Positions 27,497 through 36,367 of a DNA stretch of 44,872 nucleotides are shown piece after piece. The DNA is from an uncultured Porphyromonadaceae bacterium (lineage in GTDB: Bacteria; Bacteroidota; Bacteroidia; Bacteroidales; Muribaculaceae). Where the stretch lies: NCBI GenBank assembly GCA_947175265.1, contig CAMWMD010000023.1, forward strand, positions 1 to 44,872, read 5' to 3'. Positions within the stretch are counted from its first letter, which is position 1, and each line of letters starts with the position of its first letter. The translations under genes and the position numbers were made by a program. The notes beneath the pieces were generated by a model. The model searched no databases. It saw only the letters and a program-made list of their open reading frames with translations, and had not been told where the DNA came from.

Positions 27497-29845
27497 TTAA
27501 TTGATGAATATTCTGAATTTTGCCGCGAATGAACGTCCCGGTTTCTGAAGCATATAATTGTCATATGCCAGATTGTCGAACACATTGTTACACTCCACCG
27601 TGAAATTGTAGCGGTCGTTACGCCATGAATAAGAAAGTGAAAGATTACTGATGTTCTGTGTTGGGATCCTGGCCTTTGAAGCAACAGATCCATACGCTTC
27701 CCAGTTAAGGAAATACCAATGGATATATTGATGCTCAGCGCTTACACGCAGTTTGTCTGTTTTCGTGAAGAGATCCCGGAAGGTATATGAGATGTCTATG
27801 TTTCCAAACATCCAAGGACGGTTTGGAACCCTATTCCTATATGTAGCTGAAGGATTGCCGTCTGTCTTGTATTTCCTCATATTTAGCGCGTCGCTCCAGC
27901 TGTAATTGACAGACAACTGCAATGATGAGTTCCAGATATATGAAACTTCAGCATCAAGGCCATATACATGGATTGCCGGCTCGTTGACGTATTGCATCAT
28001 TCCCTCCCTCTCTGAGACTGTGGCACGGATAAAGTTCTGTACATTGCGGACGAAACCATTCAACTCGTAGGTAAGCTGGTTTAAATCCCCGAAAAGAGCG
28101 GTACCGAATAGTCCGAAGTTATAGTTATTGCTTTGCTCGGGATTTAGGGTAAGATTCGGATATACAGTCGTTCCGTTTCCAAGAAGTTCCCTCGACAGAG
28201 GCAGACGCACGCTGCGCTCATACGATCCTTTGATTGAAAAGAGTTCGACAAATGTATACCGGCTTCCTAATCCTGCACCCCAGTAGCAATTGGTCTTGTC
28301 CCTGTCTATCTGGTCAGAGCCTGTGATCGTGAAGTCATCGGTCTGCCTAATTGATAGGGAATTGATATAATTCTTTACAAAGTATGAGGTCTGCCATTTT
28401 CTATTAAAGAATGATTGGGAGTAAGTAAAAGAAAGTATATGTTTCGTGACGACATCGTTTGAAGGCTCGAAGCTCTTATCTGCCTCATCATATCTATCAT
28501 TGCCTCGTAGATTTAGCATGTAGTTGAATGCTAAATTATTATGTTCATTAAACTCATAATTGACACCAGCACTCATTACAGTTAGTGGACGTTTATAGAC
28601 ACGTATTGTCCGAGCACGGTTGTTCATCTCATTGCCTGACGATGGCATCCAGCTTCCGTCCCACGAATACTTGCGATAAGCCGTATCTACTGTTTCGCTA
28701 TGATCCCAAGTATGGGACAATGAGAGACGTGTGTCAACCTTATCCCAGCGTTTATTATAACGTGCTACAACATTGAATGAATGGGAATGGCGACTGGCTT
28801 CTCCATACACCTTGTTCTGCATAGCTCCTGTCTGAATGTCCTTATCAAGTTGATTATAAGAGAACCCGACAAAGAATTGATCAGCCCATTTTACATCGTT
28901 GACACCGACTTCCACCTGCCCAAACAGTGAAAAATAGTCATCATGGAATCGTTTTTTATTAGTGAAGATATATCGGTCCTGTTCTTCGCTCCATACTTCA
29001 ACCCCTTTCATCAAATAATCATTCTTGGAATAGTTTACACTCACAGTAGGCCGAATGACAACAACTGTACCCGGGATGTAATACTGTCCTGTCACATCGC
29101 CTGAATGAGTATGAAACGATCCAATTCCATAAGAAGCGTCTAAGAAATTCTGTTTTTTCTTCCGAGTTATAATGTTTACCGCTCCACCCAAAGCATCAGA
29201 TCCGAGATGGGAAGGAACAACGCCTTTATAAAGTTCAACGCGCTCGACCGTATTTAGAGGGACATTATCCAATCTAAGTCCCGTACCTTTTGTTTCCAAA
29301 GGAACCCCATCAATGAAATAACGTATTGAATTTCCTGACATACCGTTGATTGTAAGGTCAAAGTCCGATCCGGCACCACCTTCGCGTCTGACCTTTACAC
29401 CTGCCGTACGATCTATAAGATCATTAAGGGTTACCATCTTATTGAGATTGGGGGCTATCTCGACTATACTAACCGAAAACGCACCCTCCTCAAGTTGTTT
29501 ACCTACGCTCTTTCCATATACATTGACACCCTGGAGTTGAACAGCATCCTCTGCCATTTCTATATTGTAGGTAGTGTCTTTTGTCAGATTCAATGTAAAC
29601 TCGTAAGTCTGATAACTAATTGCTGTTACCTTACAAACATACTTACCTTTCTCCAAACTTATCTGAAACAAACCGTCAGAATCAGTAGTTGTAACGAACT
29701 TGGCATCATTGAAACTTAAGGTTGCAAAGGAGACAGGATCTTTTAAGGTATCGATTATTTTACCGGAAAGGGTATAAACCGGCTCAGCCGCCTGCAAACA
29801 CAGGTGGCTAAAAAAGAACAAAGAAATGAGTATCCAATTTTTCAT
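27497..29845 (-). CDS. TonB-dependent outer-membrane receptor (BtuB/XusA-like)
   Basis: The 782-aa product starts at ATG 29845, which begins the signal peptide MKNWILISLFFFSH; a TTG 15 codons upstream is not credible. After the signal come a carboxypeptidase-regulatory-like domain (LSGKIIDTLKDPVSFATLSF), a plug domain (LNDLIDRTAGVKVRREGG, SIRYFIDGVPLETKG, ERVELYKGVVPSHLGSDALGGAVNIITR) and a long beta-barrel ending in FAAKFRIFIN. It is the first gene behind the second riboswitch, so it should be repressed by B12. That makes corrinoid, cobinamide or cobalt-chelate uptake the best guess; resemblance to siderophore receptors leaves other substrates open. Confidence 0.93.
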   Translation of the reverse strand: MKNWILISLFFFSHLCLQAAEPVYTLSGKIIDTLKDPVSFATLSFNDAKFVTTTDSDGLFQISLEKGKYVCKVTAISYQTYEFTLNLTKDTTYNIEMAEDAVQLQGVNVYGKSVGKQLEEGAFSVSIVEIAPNLNKMVTLNDLIDRTAGVKVRREGGAGSDFDLTINGMSGNSIRYFIDGVPLETKGTGLRLDNVPLNTVERVELYKGVVPSHLGSDALGGAVNIITRKKKQNFLDASYGIGSFHTHSGDVTGQYYIPGTVVVIRPTVSVNYSKNDYLMKGVEVWSEEQDRYIFTNKKRFHDDYFSLFGQVEVGVNDVKWADQFFVGFSYNQLDKDIQTGAMQNKVYGEASRHSHSFNVVARYNKRWDKVDTRLSLSHTWDHSETVDTAYRKYSWDGSWMPSSGNEMNNRARTIRVYKRPLTVMSAGVNYEFNEHNNLAFNYMLNLRGNDRYDEADKSFEPSNDVVTKHILSFTYSQSFFNRKWQTSYFVKNYINSLSIRQTDDFTITGSDQIDRDKTNCYWGAGLGSRYTFVELFSIKGSYERSVRLPLSRELLGNGTTVYPNLTLNPEQSNNYNFGLFGTALFGDLNQLTYELNGFVRNVQNFIRATVSEREGMMQYVNEPAIHVYGLDAEVSYIWNSSLQLSVNYSWSDALNMRKYKTDGNPSATYRNRVPNRPWMFGNIDISYTFRDLFTKTDKLRVSAEHQYIHWYFLNWEAYGSVASKARIPTQNISNLSLSYSWRNDRYNFTVECNNVFDNLAYDNYMLQKPGRSFAAKFRIFIN

Positions 29846-29971
29846 TCGGTCTGCTGCCAAAGTTAAAATTGGGGTACTATTACGCAGCAAACCATTTTCA
29901 TTCCCGAATTAAGGAGAATGATGGTTGTTTTGTGGTAATATATCCCGAAAACTACAAAACAATATGTTGTC

Positions 29972-30119
29972 TTGGCAGGTCTCCTGACTTATCCTCTCAT
30001 CAACGCCTTCCCATCGGATAAGCCGACAGTGGCATCATGTTGATGAGTTTTGAAGGAATTACAGTAGCGGGTCTGTTCCGGATTTTCACCGGATTCCCTA
30101 TTAATCGCGTTGCCGCGAA
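29972..30119 (-). promoter_or_regulatory. Cobalamin riboswitch (leftward operon)
   Basis: Read on the minus strand, the element has the core gggaatccggtgaaaatccg (30098-30079), then gaacag and ccgctactgtaatt, a long variable arm, and a B12 box aagtcaggagacctgcca at 29990-29973. It starts just after the promoter at 30133 and lies about 130 nt ahead of the TonB receptor ATG. It should control the whole 17-gene operon. The two riboswitches differ mostly in the variable arms. Confidence 0.95.
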
Positions 30120-30132
30120 CCAAAACGTGGTG

Positions 30133-30165
30133 CAAAATTACTAAATCTTTTTTATAAATTCCAAA
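30133..30165 (-). promoter_or_regulatory. Bacteroidetes-type promoter for the 25-kb leftward operon
   Basis: On the minus strand a TTTG (30165-30162) precedes a perfect -7 box taattttg (30140-30133) by 21 nt. Transcription would start a few bases downstream and enter the riboswitch directly. The -33 element overlaps the 3' end of the transposase remnant frame. Confidence 0.75.
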
Positions 30166-30701
30166 TTAATTTTCGAGAACCCATATATCGATAAAGTTAT
30201 CTTTTCATGTAACCTATTGGGTCTAATGGTATTTTTCCGGGCACGGCGGGAGACGTTTTTGTCGTGCAAAGTTAGTGCGTCCGGGAGCATCGTCAAGTGC
30301 CGCAAGAGCTTTCCGAAGGCGTCTGCAACCGTGAGCCGCTTGTTCTGCTCTGCGGTCAGAAGAATCAGTCCTCCCATGAGCTTGTTGAGTCGGTTCCATT
30401 CCCTCAGAAGTTTTTCCAACAGATGCAGCAGTCTGCGCATGAGCTTACGGGTCTCGGACTTGCGGGGCTTGCGCTGTTTGGCGTATACCAGACGCGCTTT
30501 GTTGACATCATGGTATTTACTACGCGGCATAGGCTCTCCCATCATACGGGATTTCTCCATCAGAAGTCCGTACATCCATTCACAGCCTTCCCACAGCAGT
30601 TTGATGTCGGTGGGCTACCTGAGATCTTGATATTTCTGAAGAAAATCGAATTCTGTGAACGGCAAAGTTGCCGTAATATCGGATATTTTTTGTAATTTCA
30701 C
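30141..30701 (-). pseudogene. Remnant transposase (IS5/IS1182-like), internally deleted
   Basis: A frame opens with GTG at 30701 (VKLQKISDITATLPF, a transposase-like N-terminus), runs 28 codons, and meets TAG at 30617-30615. It continues in the same frame as PTDIKLLWEGCEWMYGLLME and a basic helical stretch (RKSETRKLMRRLLHLLEKLL), ending at 30141. The PTDIKLLWE block normally lies well inside such transposases, so the middle of the gene is probably deleted and the join created the stop. The last residues past about 30200 may be read-through beyond the original gene. Family assignment is by recollection of motif style only; it is not functional. Confidence 0.6.
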
Positions 30702-30756
30702 GGTAGAAAAAATGAAAAATACCCCCGAAACAGCCCGTGATGGGTGGATCGGGGGT
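30702..30756 (-). terminator. Terminator-like hairpin ahead of the transposase remnant
   Basis: An 8-bp perfect stem (acccccga 30721-30728 with tcgggggt 30749-30756) encloses a smaller cccgtgatggg hairpin. On the minus strand it is followed by atttttcatttttt (30720-30707), a good U-run. On the plus strand only tcttta follows. It probably shields the element from leftward read-through. Confidence 0.65.
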
Positions 30757-30883
30757 TCTTTATAAAGTTACAAAATATATAAGATATTGGCAAATAATCA
30801 GTTGGTTATTTTCTGAATATCCCTAATTAGTCGTCTATCCTTATCAAATTCATATAGGTAATGGATTTAAAAGAGTACTTCCT

Positions 30884-30915
30884 ATTGGAAATGTGAAGAA
30901 CTTTCATTAAATTTG
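30884..30915 (+). promoter_or_regulatory. Promoter for the type III restriction-modification operon
   Basis: A perfect -7 box taaatttg (30908-30915) lies 20 nt after an attg (30884-30887), a 3/4 match to the -33 TTTG. The regulator ATG follows 25 nt downstream. The stretch 30757-30883 has no gene and nothing else I recognise. Confidence 0.65.
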
Positions 30916-30940
30916 CAGTTGGATAACAATTTTTACTGAC

Positions 30941-31150
30941 ATGGAAACTGATATAAACCGATTAAAAGTAGTTTTGGCAGAGAAAAAAAGGACAAATAAA
31001 TGGTTATGTGAACAGCTAAATGTAAACCCATCAACTGTTTCAAAATGGTGTACAAATAGTTCACAGCCAGATTTACCAACTCTCGTTAAAATTTCCAGGC
31101 TTTTAGACGTGAATGTCGATGATTTACTGAATACTAAAATTGAATTCTGA
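30941..31150 (+). CDS. XRE-family helix-turn-helix regulator
   Basis: A 69-aa single-domain HTH protein. The helix-turn-helix is LCEQLNVNPSTVSKWCTN near residues 24-41, followed by QPDLPTLVKISRLLDVNVDDLL, typical of the HTH_3 family. Its stop overlaps the mod start (TGATG). Size and position resemble controller proteins that delay restriction until methylation is established, but C proteins are known mainly from type II systems, so autoregulation of this type III operon is inferred. Confidence 0.85.
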   Translation: METDINRLKVVLAEKKRTNKWLCEQLNVNPSTVSKWCTNSSQPDLPTLVKISRLLDVNVDDLLNTKIEF

Positions 31151-33033
31151 TGATAAAGGATATACTTGATAAAAATAATTCAGTAACCCCCGGGGCTAAT
31201 GAACTTGAGGTGCTTAGAGAACATTTCCCTGCTTGCTTTAAGGAAGATGGGAGTTTCGATATTGTCAGATTTCAAGAATATCTTAAAGATAAAATAGATG
31301 TAACGGACGAAGGCTATGAGCTTCGTTTTCTTGGTAAAAACTATGCCCGAATGTTGGCATCATTAGACACAACTACTGTAATTGTGCCGGATGAAGCCCA
31401 TAATAATCAACCGGAGAACAAAGATAGCAAAAACATATATATAAGTGGCGACAATCTTGACGCTCTTAAGCATCTGTTAAAATCGTATGCCGGGAAGATT
31501 AAGTGTATCTATATCGATCCGCCTTATAATACAGGTTCTGATGGATTTGTTTACAATGACAATTTCAATTTTACAGCAGAGGAACTGTCTACTAAGCTCA
31601 GTATTTCTATTGAAAAAGCCCAACGCATTCTTGATCTGACTCGTCGTGGGTCTGCATCTCATTCTGCATGGCTGATGTTTATGTTGCCACGTTTACTCCT
31701 TGCTCGTGACCTTCTCAGTAAAGATGGTGTTATCTTCGTTTCTATTGATGACAATGAGCAAGGGAATCTAAAGCTTCTTTGTGATGATGTTTTCGGAGAA
31801 GAGAATCTAATTTGTTCCTTTATCTGGAAGAAACGACAGATGGTCGATAGTAGAACCAAGAACGGAGCATCCAAAGATCACGATTATCTTCTGTGTTACG
31901 GCAGGAGGAGCGATTGCCGTATATTGGGCAAGGAATCCGACAAAACTAAATACTCTAATCCAGATAATGATCCAAGAGGTCCGTGGATGAGTGCCGATAT
32001 GACAGGACTTGCTACAGAGTCCCAACGTCCGAATCTTCATTATGACCTCACGAATCCAGCCACAGGCATAACATACACGTGTCCCCCTACCGGATGGCGT
32101 TATGAACCTACGAGAATGGAGGAATTGATTGCCAACAATGAAGTCCTGTTCCCAGCTGAGTCTACCGGTCGCCCCCGACGTAAAAAATTCATGAAGGATC
32201 TAGAAAGCGAATACACTGGATTATCATCAATCTTGGAGACAGTGTACAGTACTCAAGGCACACGCGAACTTAGAGAACTTTATGATGGAAAGGAATATTT
32301 TGACTTCCCTAAACCTGTAGATTTTATCAAACTTATCTTACAGCAAGGTATCGCACCAACAGAAAAGGAATCAATATATGTTCTGGATTTCTTCGGTGGA
32401 TCATCGACTACAGCTCATGCCGCCATGCAATTAATATCAGATGGCGAGATATTGAATTATATATTAGTTCAAATTCCAGCACTCTTTGATAGTAAAACTG
32501 AAGCTTATAAAGCAGGTTTTAAGACTATCGATGAATTAGGGGTTGATAGGATCAAACGTGCCGCGAAGAAAATAAAAGAAGCAAATCCTCTTTTTCATGG
32601 CGATCTCGGTTTCAAACATTACACTTTGAAAGAACCATCAGGTGTTGCCTTAGAGAAGATTATTAAATTTGAAAAAGATACCGCATTCGGTGACAATACT
32701 CTAATAGAAGAGTTTGGCGTTCCTACTATTCTGACTACATGGTTGGAAAGAGATGGTTATGGACTGACCTCAGATTATCAAGTCTTAGATCTCGGCGGCT
32801 ACAAGGCGTATTATATAGATAAACACATCTATCTCATTAATCCGGACTTGTCAGATAAAGCTGTTGCTTCTCTCCTTGATAAGTTTCAGACAGACGCATC
32901 GTTCAATCCTCAAAACGTGGTTATCTATGGATATTCATTTGGATGGAACGAGTTGCAGAGCCTCAAAGATAGTCTCCAGACAGTTCAGGCTGGAGAAAAG
33001 AATCTTCGTATCAACTTTGAAATAAGATACTGA
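31150..33033 (+). CDS. mod: Type III restriction-modification methyltransferase, Mod subunit
   Basis: Mod recognises a short asymmetric site and methylates adenine on one strand; it also guides Res. The 627-aa protein is a beta-class N6-adenine methylase: catalytic motif IYIDPPYNTGSDGF near residues 120-133, preceded by SGDNLDALKHLL, and SAM-binding motif LDFFGGSSTTAHA near 411-423. The region between (about 180-390) includes the target-recognition domain, and ILVQIPA is also typical of type III Mod. The ATG overlaps the regulator stop; one base separates it from res. No simple repeat tract for phase variation is visible in the coding sequence. Confidence 0.95.
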   Translation: MIKDILDKNNSVTPGANELEVLREHFPACFKEDGSFDIVRFQEYLKDKIDVTDEGYELRFLGKNYARMLASLDTTTVIVPDEAHNNQPENKDSKNIYISGDNLDALKHLLKSYAGKIKCIYIDPPYNTGSDGFVYNDNFNFTAEELSTKLSISIEKAQRILDLTRRGSASHSAWLMFMLPRLLLARDLLSKDGVIFVSIDDNEQGNLKLLCDDVFGEENLICSFIWKKRQMVDSRTKNGASKDHDYLLCYGRRSDCRILGKESDKTKYSNPDNDPRGPWMSADMTGLATESQRPNLHYDLTNPATGITYTCPPTGWRYEPTRMEELIANNEVLFPAESTGRPRRKKFMKDLESEYTGLSSILETVYSTQGTRELRELYDGKEYFDFPKPVDFIKLILQQGIAPTEKESIYVLDFFGGSSTTAHAAMQLISDGEILNYILVQIPALFDSKTEAYKAGFKTIDELGVDRIKRAAKKIKEANPLFHGDLGFKHYTLKEPSGVALEKIIKFEKDTAFGDNTLIEEFGVPTILTTWLERDGYGLTSDYQVLDLGGYKAYYIDKHIYLINPDLSDKAVASLLDKFQTDASFNPQNVVIYGYSFGWNELQSLKDSLQTVQAGEKNLRINFEIRY

Positions 33034-33034
33034 T

Positions 33035-36019
33035 ATGGAACTGATTCTTCAATCCTCACTTCCTCATCAGCAGAAAGCTGTTGATGCTATAGCCGATGTA
33101 TTCAAAGATACATGGATAAAGCCTCCTGTAAATTACTATTCAAATCCGGAGATAACCATATTCAAGGATGGGGTCGGAGATAATATCCGAAGTGTGCAAG
33201 GTTTAAACAAGATCCCTTCCGAGTATGGAGGATACACCCATAATGCCGGGTGCTTGAATCTTGATATAAAAATGGAAACCGGAACAGGAAAGACATACGT
33301 ATATGTTCAGACAATGTATGAACTCCATAAACGCTATGGCATAAATAAGTTCATAGTAGCAGTTCCTACCTTGCCGATTAAAGCCGGGGCTCGTCAATTT
33401 ATGGAGGATGAGTATGTGAAACGTCATTTCCGCGATGTATGTGGCTATGATGCAGAGATTGATCTTTTGACTCTTGAGCCTCCTAAAAAGAAAAAGAAAG
33501 GACGACAATATTTCCCTTCGGCAGTAAGCGAATTTGTGAAAGGCTCATGCCAGGATACGAAAAAGATATACGTCCTTTTAGTAAATATGCAGCTACTGAA
33601 GGATGCGAAAAATTATATCCTAAGCCGAGATGACTATGGAAGTGTCGTTGAGGGATTCTATCGCCCATACAACGCGCTTAAAGCTACTCGACCGTTTGTG
33701 ATTATAGACGAGCCTCATAAGTTTTCACGAGATCAGAAAGCATTCGGTGTAATCCAAAAAGAGATTGCGCCACAATGCATCATTAGATTTGGCGCTACAT
33801 TCCCCGAGGAGACTATCGGAAAAGGTAAAAATAAGAGGATAATTAAAGATTATCAGAATCTTCTATATGATCTTAATGCTTGTCAATCTTTTAATCAAGG
33901 ATTGATTAAAGGCGTTGCGAAGGAGCATTTTGAACCAACATCCAGCAGAAATGAGAAGATTAAATTGCTATCGGTTATTGCGAATGATTCGGCAACTCTA
34001 CAGCACAAACAGGCTGACGCCCCGACAAAGACATTCCAACTACATGTAGGTGATTCTCTTTCTCAAATATCCGATGAACTGACCGGATTGACAATTCAGT
34101 CAATTGATAAAAACTCCATTGAACTTTCCAACGGACAAATCAAAACCGTAGGAGAGGAAATGGATGTTGACGTGTTCATGAATTCCTATCAGGAACAGAT
34201 GCTAAGGTTGGCTCTTGAGCGGCATTTTGAAACAGAACGTCATAATTTCTCCGGTAGGACATTCAAAATTAAGACACTTGCGCTATTCTTTATCGATGAT
34301 ATAACGTCATATAGAAAGGGAGATGACGGCAAGAAACCTTATATTTTAGAGACCTTTGAGAGATTGCTCAAGGAGAAGCTCAAAGAAACCATCAGTAAAC
34401 TGTCAGACGAAGAAAGTCAATACAAGGAATATCTCGAAGCAAGCTTGAAAAATGTCCGAGCCTGCCATGCCGGATATTTCGCACAGGACAATAGCTCTTC
34501 CGATGAAAGTATAGCTGAGGAGGTAAACGACATTCTCAATGGTAAGAAGCATCTGCTCTCTTTCAAAGATAAAGATGGTAATCCTATGCTCCGACGATTT
34601 CTATTCTCAAAATGGACATTGAAGGAGGGGTGGGATAATCCTAACGTATTTACTATCGCCAAACTTCGGTCAAGCGGAAGCGAAATATCCAAACTCCAGG
34701 AGGTTGGTCGAGGTCTGCGACTCCCTGTAGATGAGTGTGGCAATAGAATTTCTAATGAGGAATTCACGCTCAACTATATTGTAGACTTTACCGAGGCTGA
34801 CTTCGCGAAAAAACTTGTTGAGCAGATAAATAGTGAGATACCGGAAGCCGTGACCCTTTCACCTGAAATTGTTCAGCAAGTTGCACTGAAGATGGGAACT
34901 GATCCAACAATTCTATTTGTTGAACTGCTTACCAAGAAATATGTTGATCACAAGTATAATATCATTCCCGAAAATAAAGAACTGTTTTTTGAGGAATATC
35001 CACTATTCAAATCAGGTCTTGACAGCGGAAAGGTCAGAGATCGCAACAGTAAACCCACTCACCCTGTAAAAATAAGAAAAGCGAGATTTGAGGAATTAAG
35101 AGACCTTTGGGAAAAACTCAATCAACGCTATACAATTTGGTATGAGTCAGACCTTAATAAGGAGATTGACAAAGCTCTTGATACCATTTTAGGTAGTGGC
35201 AATATCTTTATGGATAGGGTAATTTCCAGCCATAGAGATATAATAACAAGCGATGGTGAACATATGTCTTCTTCATCAAATAGTGGTGTGCAGTACACTG
35301 TTAATCAAGGATTGCCTTATGGTATATTTATTAAGCGTATATCGGCAGCCACAAATATTTCATTAGAAAAGATCCATAGTGCTATTTGCCGGTATAGCAA
35401 AAAATATGGGAAATTAATGGAATCATATTTTAATGAACATGCAATAAGTTCTATAATCCAAGCTTTCACAGATTGGAAGATTGAGGCATTGCAAGGACGT
35501 TTCAAATATAAGAGAACAAATACTTCAATTGGAGCTACTGCGCTTACATATCCCAACGGAAATGTAAGAGAGGAAATTGCTCAAGGTAGAATTGGCATAA
35601 AGATGAAAGAAGGCGATCCCGCAGAAAAATATTTGTATGACACAAAAGCATACGATTCTCCATTAGAGCTGCAAGATATCGAATCAAATCTTGACGGAGG
35701 TCTTAACGGAGTAGCGGAAGTGATTGTTTATGGTAAAATTCCTCGTAGTAGTATTGCCATACCGACAATCGCAGGAGGAACATATAGCCCGGACTTTATG
35801 TATGTCGTTAAGAAAGCCAATGGAGAGAAGGAACTCAACATCGTTGTGGAAACCAAGGATGTTGAGAACAAATCTACTTTGCGAGGTGCCGAAGCAGCAA
35901 AAATAAAGTGTGCTGAGATTTTCTTCAAGAACCTTTCAGAGCAAGGCTATAACGTCCACTTCCGTACTCAGCTCAACAACAAGAAAATGCTCCAGATTGT
36001 AAAAGAAGTACTAATATAA
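33035..36019 (+). CDS. res: Type III restriction endonuclease, Res subunit
   Basis: Res is the ATP-dependent translocase and nuclease that acts with Mod on two head-to-head sites. The 994-aa protein has a superfamily-2 helicase N-terminus with Walker A METGTGKTYVYVQ near residues 80-92 and Walker B-like VIIDEPHKF near 222-230. Helicase motif VI-like QEVGRGLRLPVD lies near 560. The C-terminal PD-(D/E)XK nuclease site has SPDFMYVV and, about 19 residues later, VVETKD (near 917-939). All expected elements are present, so the system looks intact. It shares an operon with mod. Confidence 0.95.
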   Translation: MELILQSSLPHQQKAVDAIADVFKDTWIKPPVNYYSNPEITIFKDGVGDNIRSVQGLNKIPSEYGGYTHNAGCLNLDIKMETGTGKTYVYVQTMYELHKRYGINKFIVAVPTLPIKAGARQFMEDEYVKRHFRDVCGYDAEIDLLTLEPPKKKKKGRQYFPSAVSEFVKGSCQDTKKIYVLLVNMQLLKDAKNYILSRDDYGSVVEGFYRPYNALKATRPFVIIDEPHKFSRDQKAFGVIQKEIAPQCIIRFGATFPEETIGKGKNKRIIKDYQNLLYDLNACQSFNQGLIKGVAKEHFEPTSSRNEKIKLLSVIANDSATLQHKQADAPTKTFQLHVGDSLSQISDELTGLTIQSIDKNSIELSNGQIKTVGEEMDVDVFMNSYQEQMLRLALERHFETERHNFSGRTFKIKTLALFFIDDITSYRKGDDGKKPYILETFERLLKEKLKETISKLSDEESQYKEYLEASLKNVRACHAGYFAQDNSSSDESIAEEVNDILNGKKHLLSFKDKDGNPMLRRFLFSKWTLKEGWDNPNVFTIAKLRSSGSEISKLQEVGRGLRLPVDECGNRISNEEFTLNYIVDFTEADFAKKLVEQINSEIPEAVTLSPEIVQQVALKMGTDPTILFVELLTKKYVDHKYNIIPENKELFFEEYPLFKSGLDSGKVRDRNSKPTHPVKIRKARFEELRDLWEKLNQRYTIWYESDLNKEIDKALDTILGSGNIFMDRVISSHRDIITSDGEHMSSSSNSGVQYTVNQGLPYGIFIKRISAATNISLEKIHSAICRYSKKYGKLMESYFNEHAISSIIQAFTDWKIEALQGRFKYKRTNTSIGATALTYPNGNVREEIAQGRIGIKMKEGDPAEKYLYDTKAYDSPLELQDIESNLDGGLNGVAEVIVYGKIPRSSIAIPTIAGGTYSPDFMYVVKKANGEKELNIVVETKDVENKSTLRGAEAAKIKCAEIFFKNLSEQGYNVHFRTQLNNKKMLQIVKEVLI

Positions 36020-36178
36020 TCATATATTGGAGACATTTGATCTCTCATAGAAATGGACGCAATAAAGATGGGTCTTTTATTGAATTTAATTCCTCTGAGA
36101 TATTCTTACTCATAGATGAACTCAGTAAATTTGTAGAAAACATTAAATTAAAAATTTCCTCAAGTGATATTTTTTAAG
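36010..36178 (+). other. Short reading frame of unknown origin after res
   Basis: The frame overlaps the end of res and stays open to TAA at 36176-36178. It reads RNGRNKDGSFIEFNSSEIF and LLIDELSKFVENIKLK. It has no ATG, only a TTG at 36037, and no recognisable domain. Codon use looks protein-like, so it may be the 3' remnant of a deleted gene. Confidence that it is expressed is low. Confidence 0.25.
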
Positions 36179-36188
36179 AGAATCACTA

Positions 36189-36307
36189 ATGACGATTGAC
36201 GATATAAAGGCATTGATTGAAGCGGATGAGTCGCGGACTCTGGAGCTGAAGAAAAGTACCGGCGAACTGAAAGACGGTATGCATGCGGCATGCGCGTTTC
36301 TGAATAC
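36189..36307 (+). repeat. 119-nt direct repeat, copy 1 (partner at 37746-37864)
   Basis: The two copies differ at six of 119 positions, mostly third codon positions, and are in the same orientation 1557 nt apart. They bracket the AlbA_2 gene at 36368. Similar gaatca bases precede both copies. Confidence 0.9.
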
Positions 36308-36338
36308 TGCCAAATATGATAAAATTGCATTTATTTGA
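36189..36338 (+). pseudogene. 5' fragment of an AlbA_2/Schlafen-type gene (copy 1)
   Basis: A 49-codon frame begins MTIDDIKALIEADESRTLEL, the N-terminal start of AlbA_2 (Schlafen AAA_4-type) regulator or nuclease-like proteins. After FLNT it diverges into AKYDKIAFI and stops. The first 119 nt match the start of the gene at 37746 with six mismatches. The remainder of the domain is missing, so this is a truncated duplicate. Confidence 0.8.
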
Positions 36339-36367
36339 ATTGTAATTCATAAACACAAGCTAACGAT

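Noticed and set aside
29846..29890. TTG start for the TonB receptor
   Set aside because: It adds 15 residues before a complete signal peptide that begins with its own ATG at 29845.
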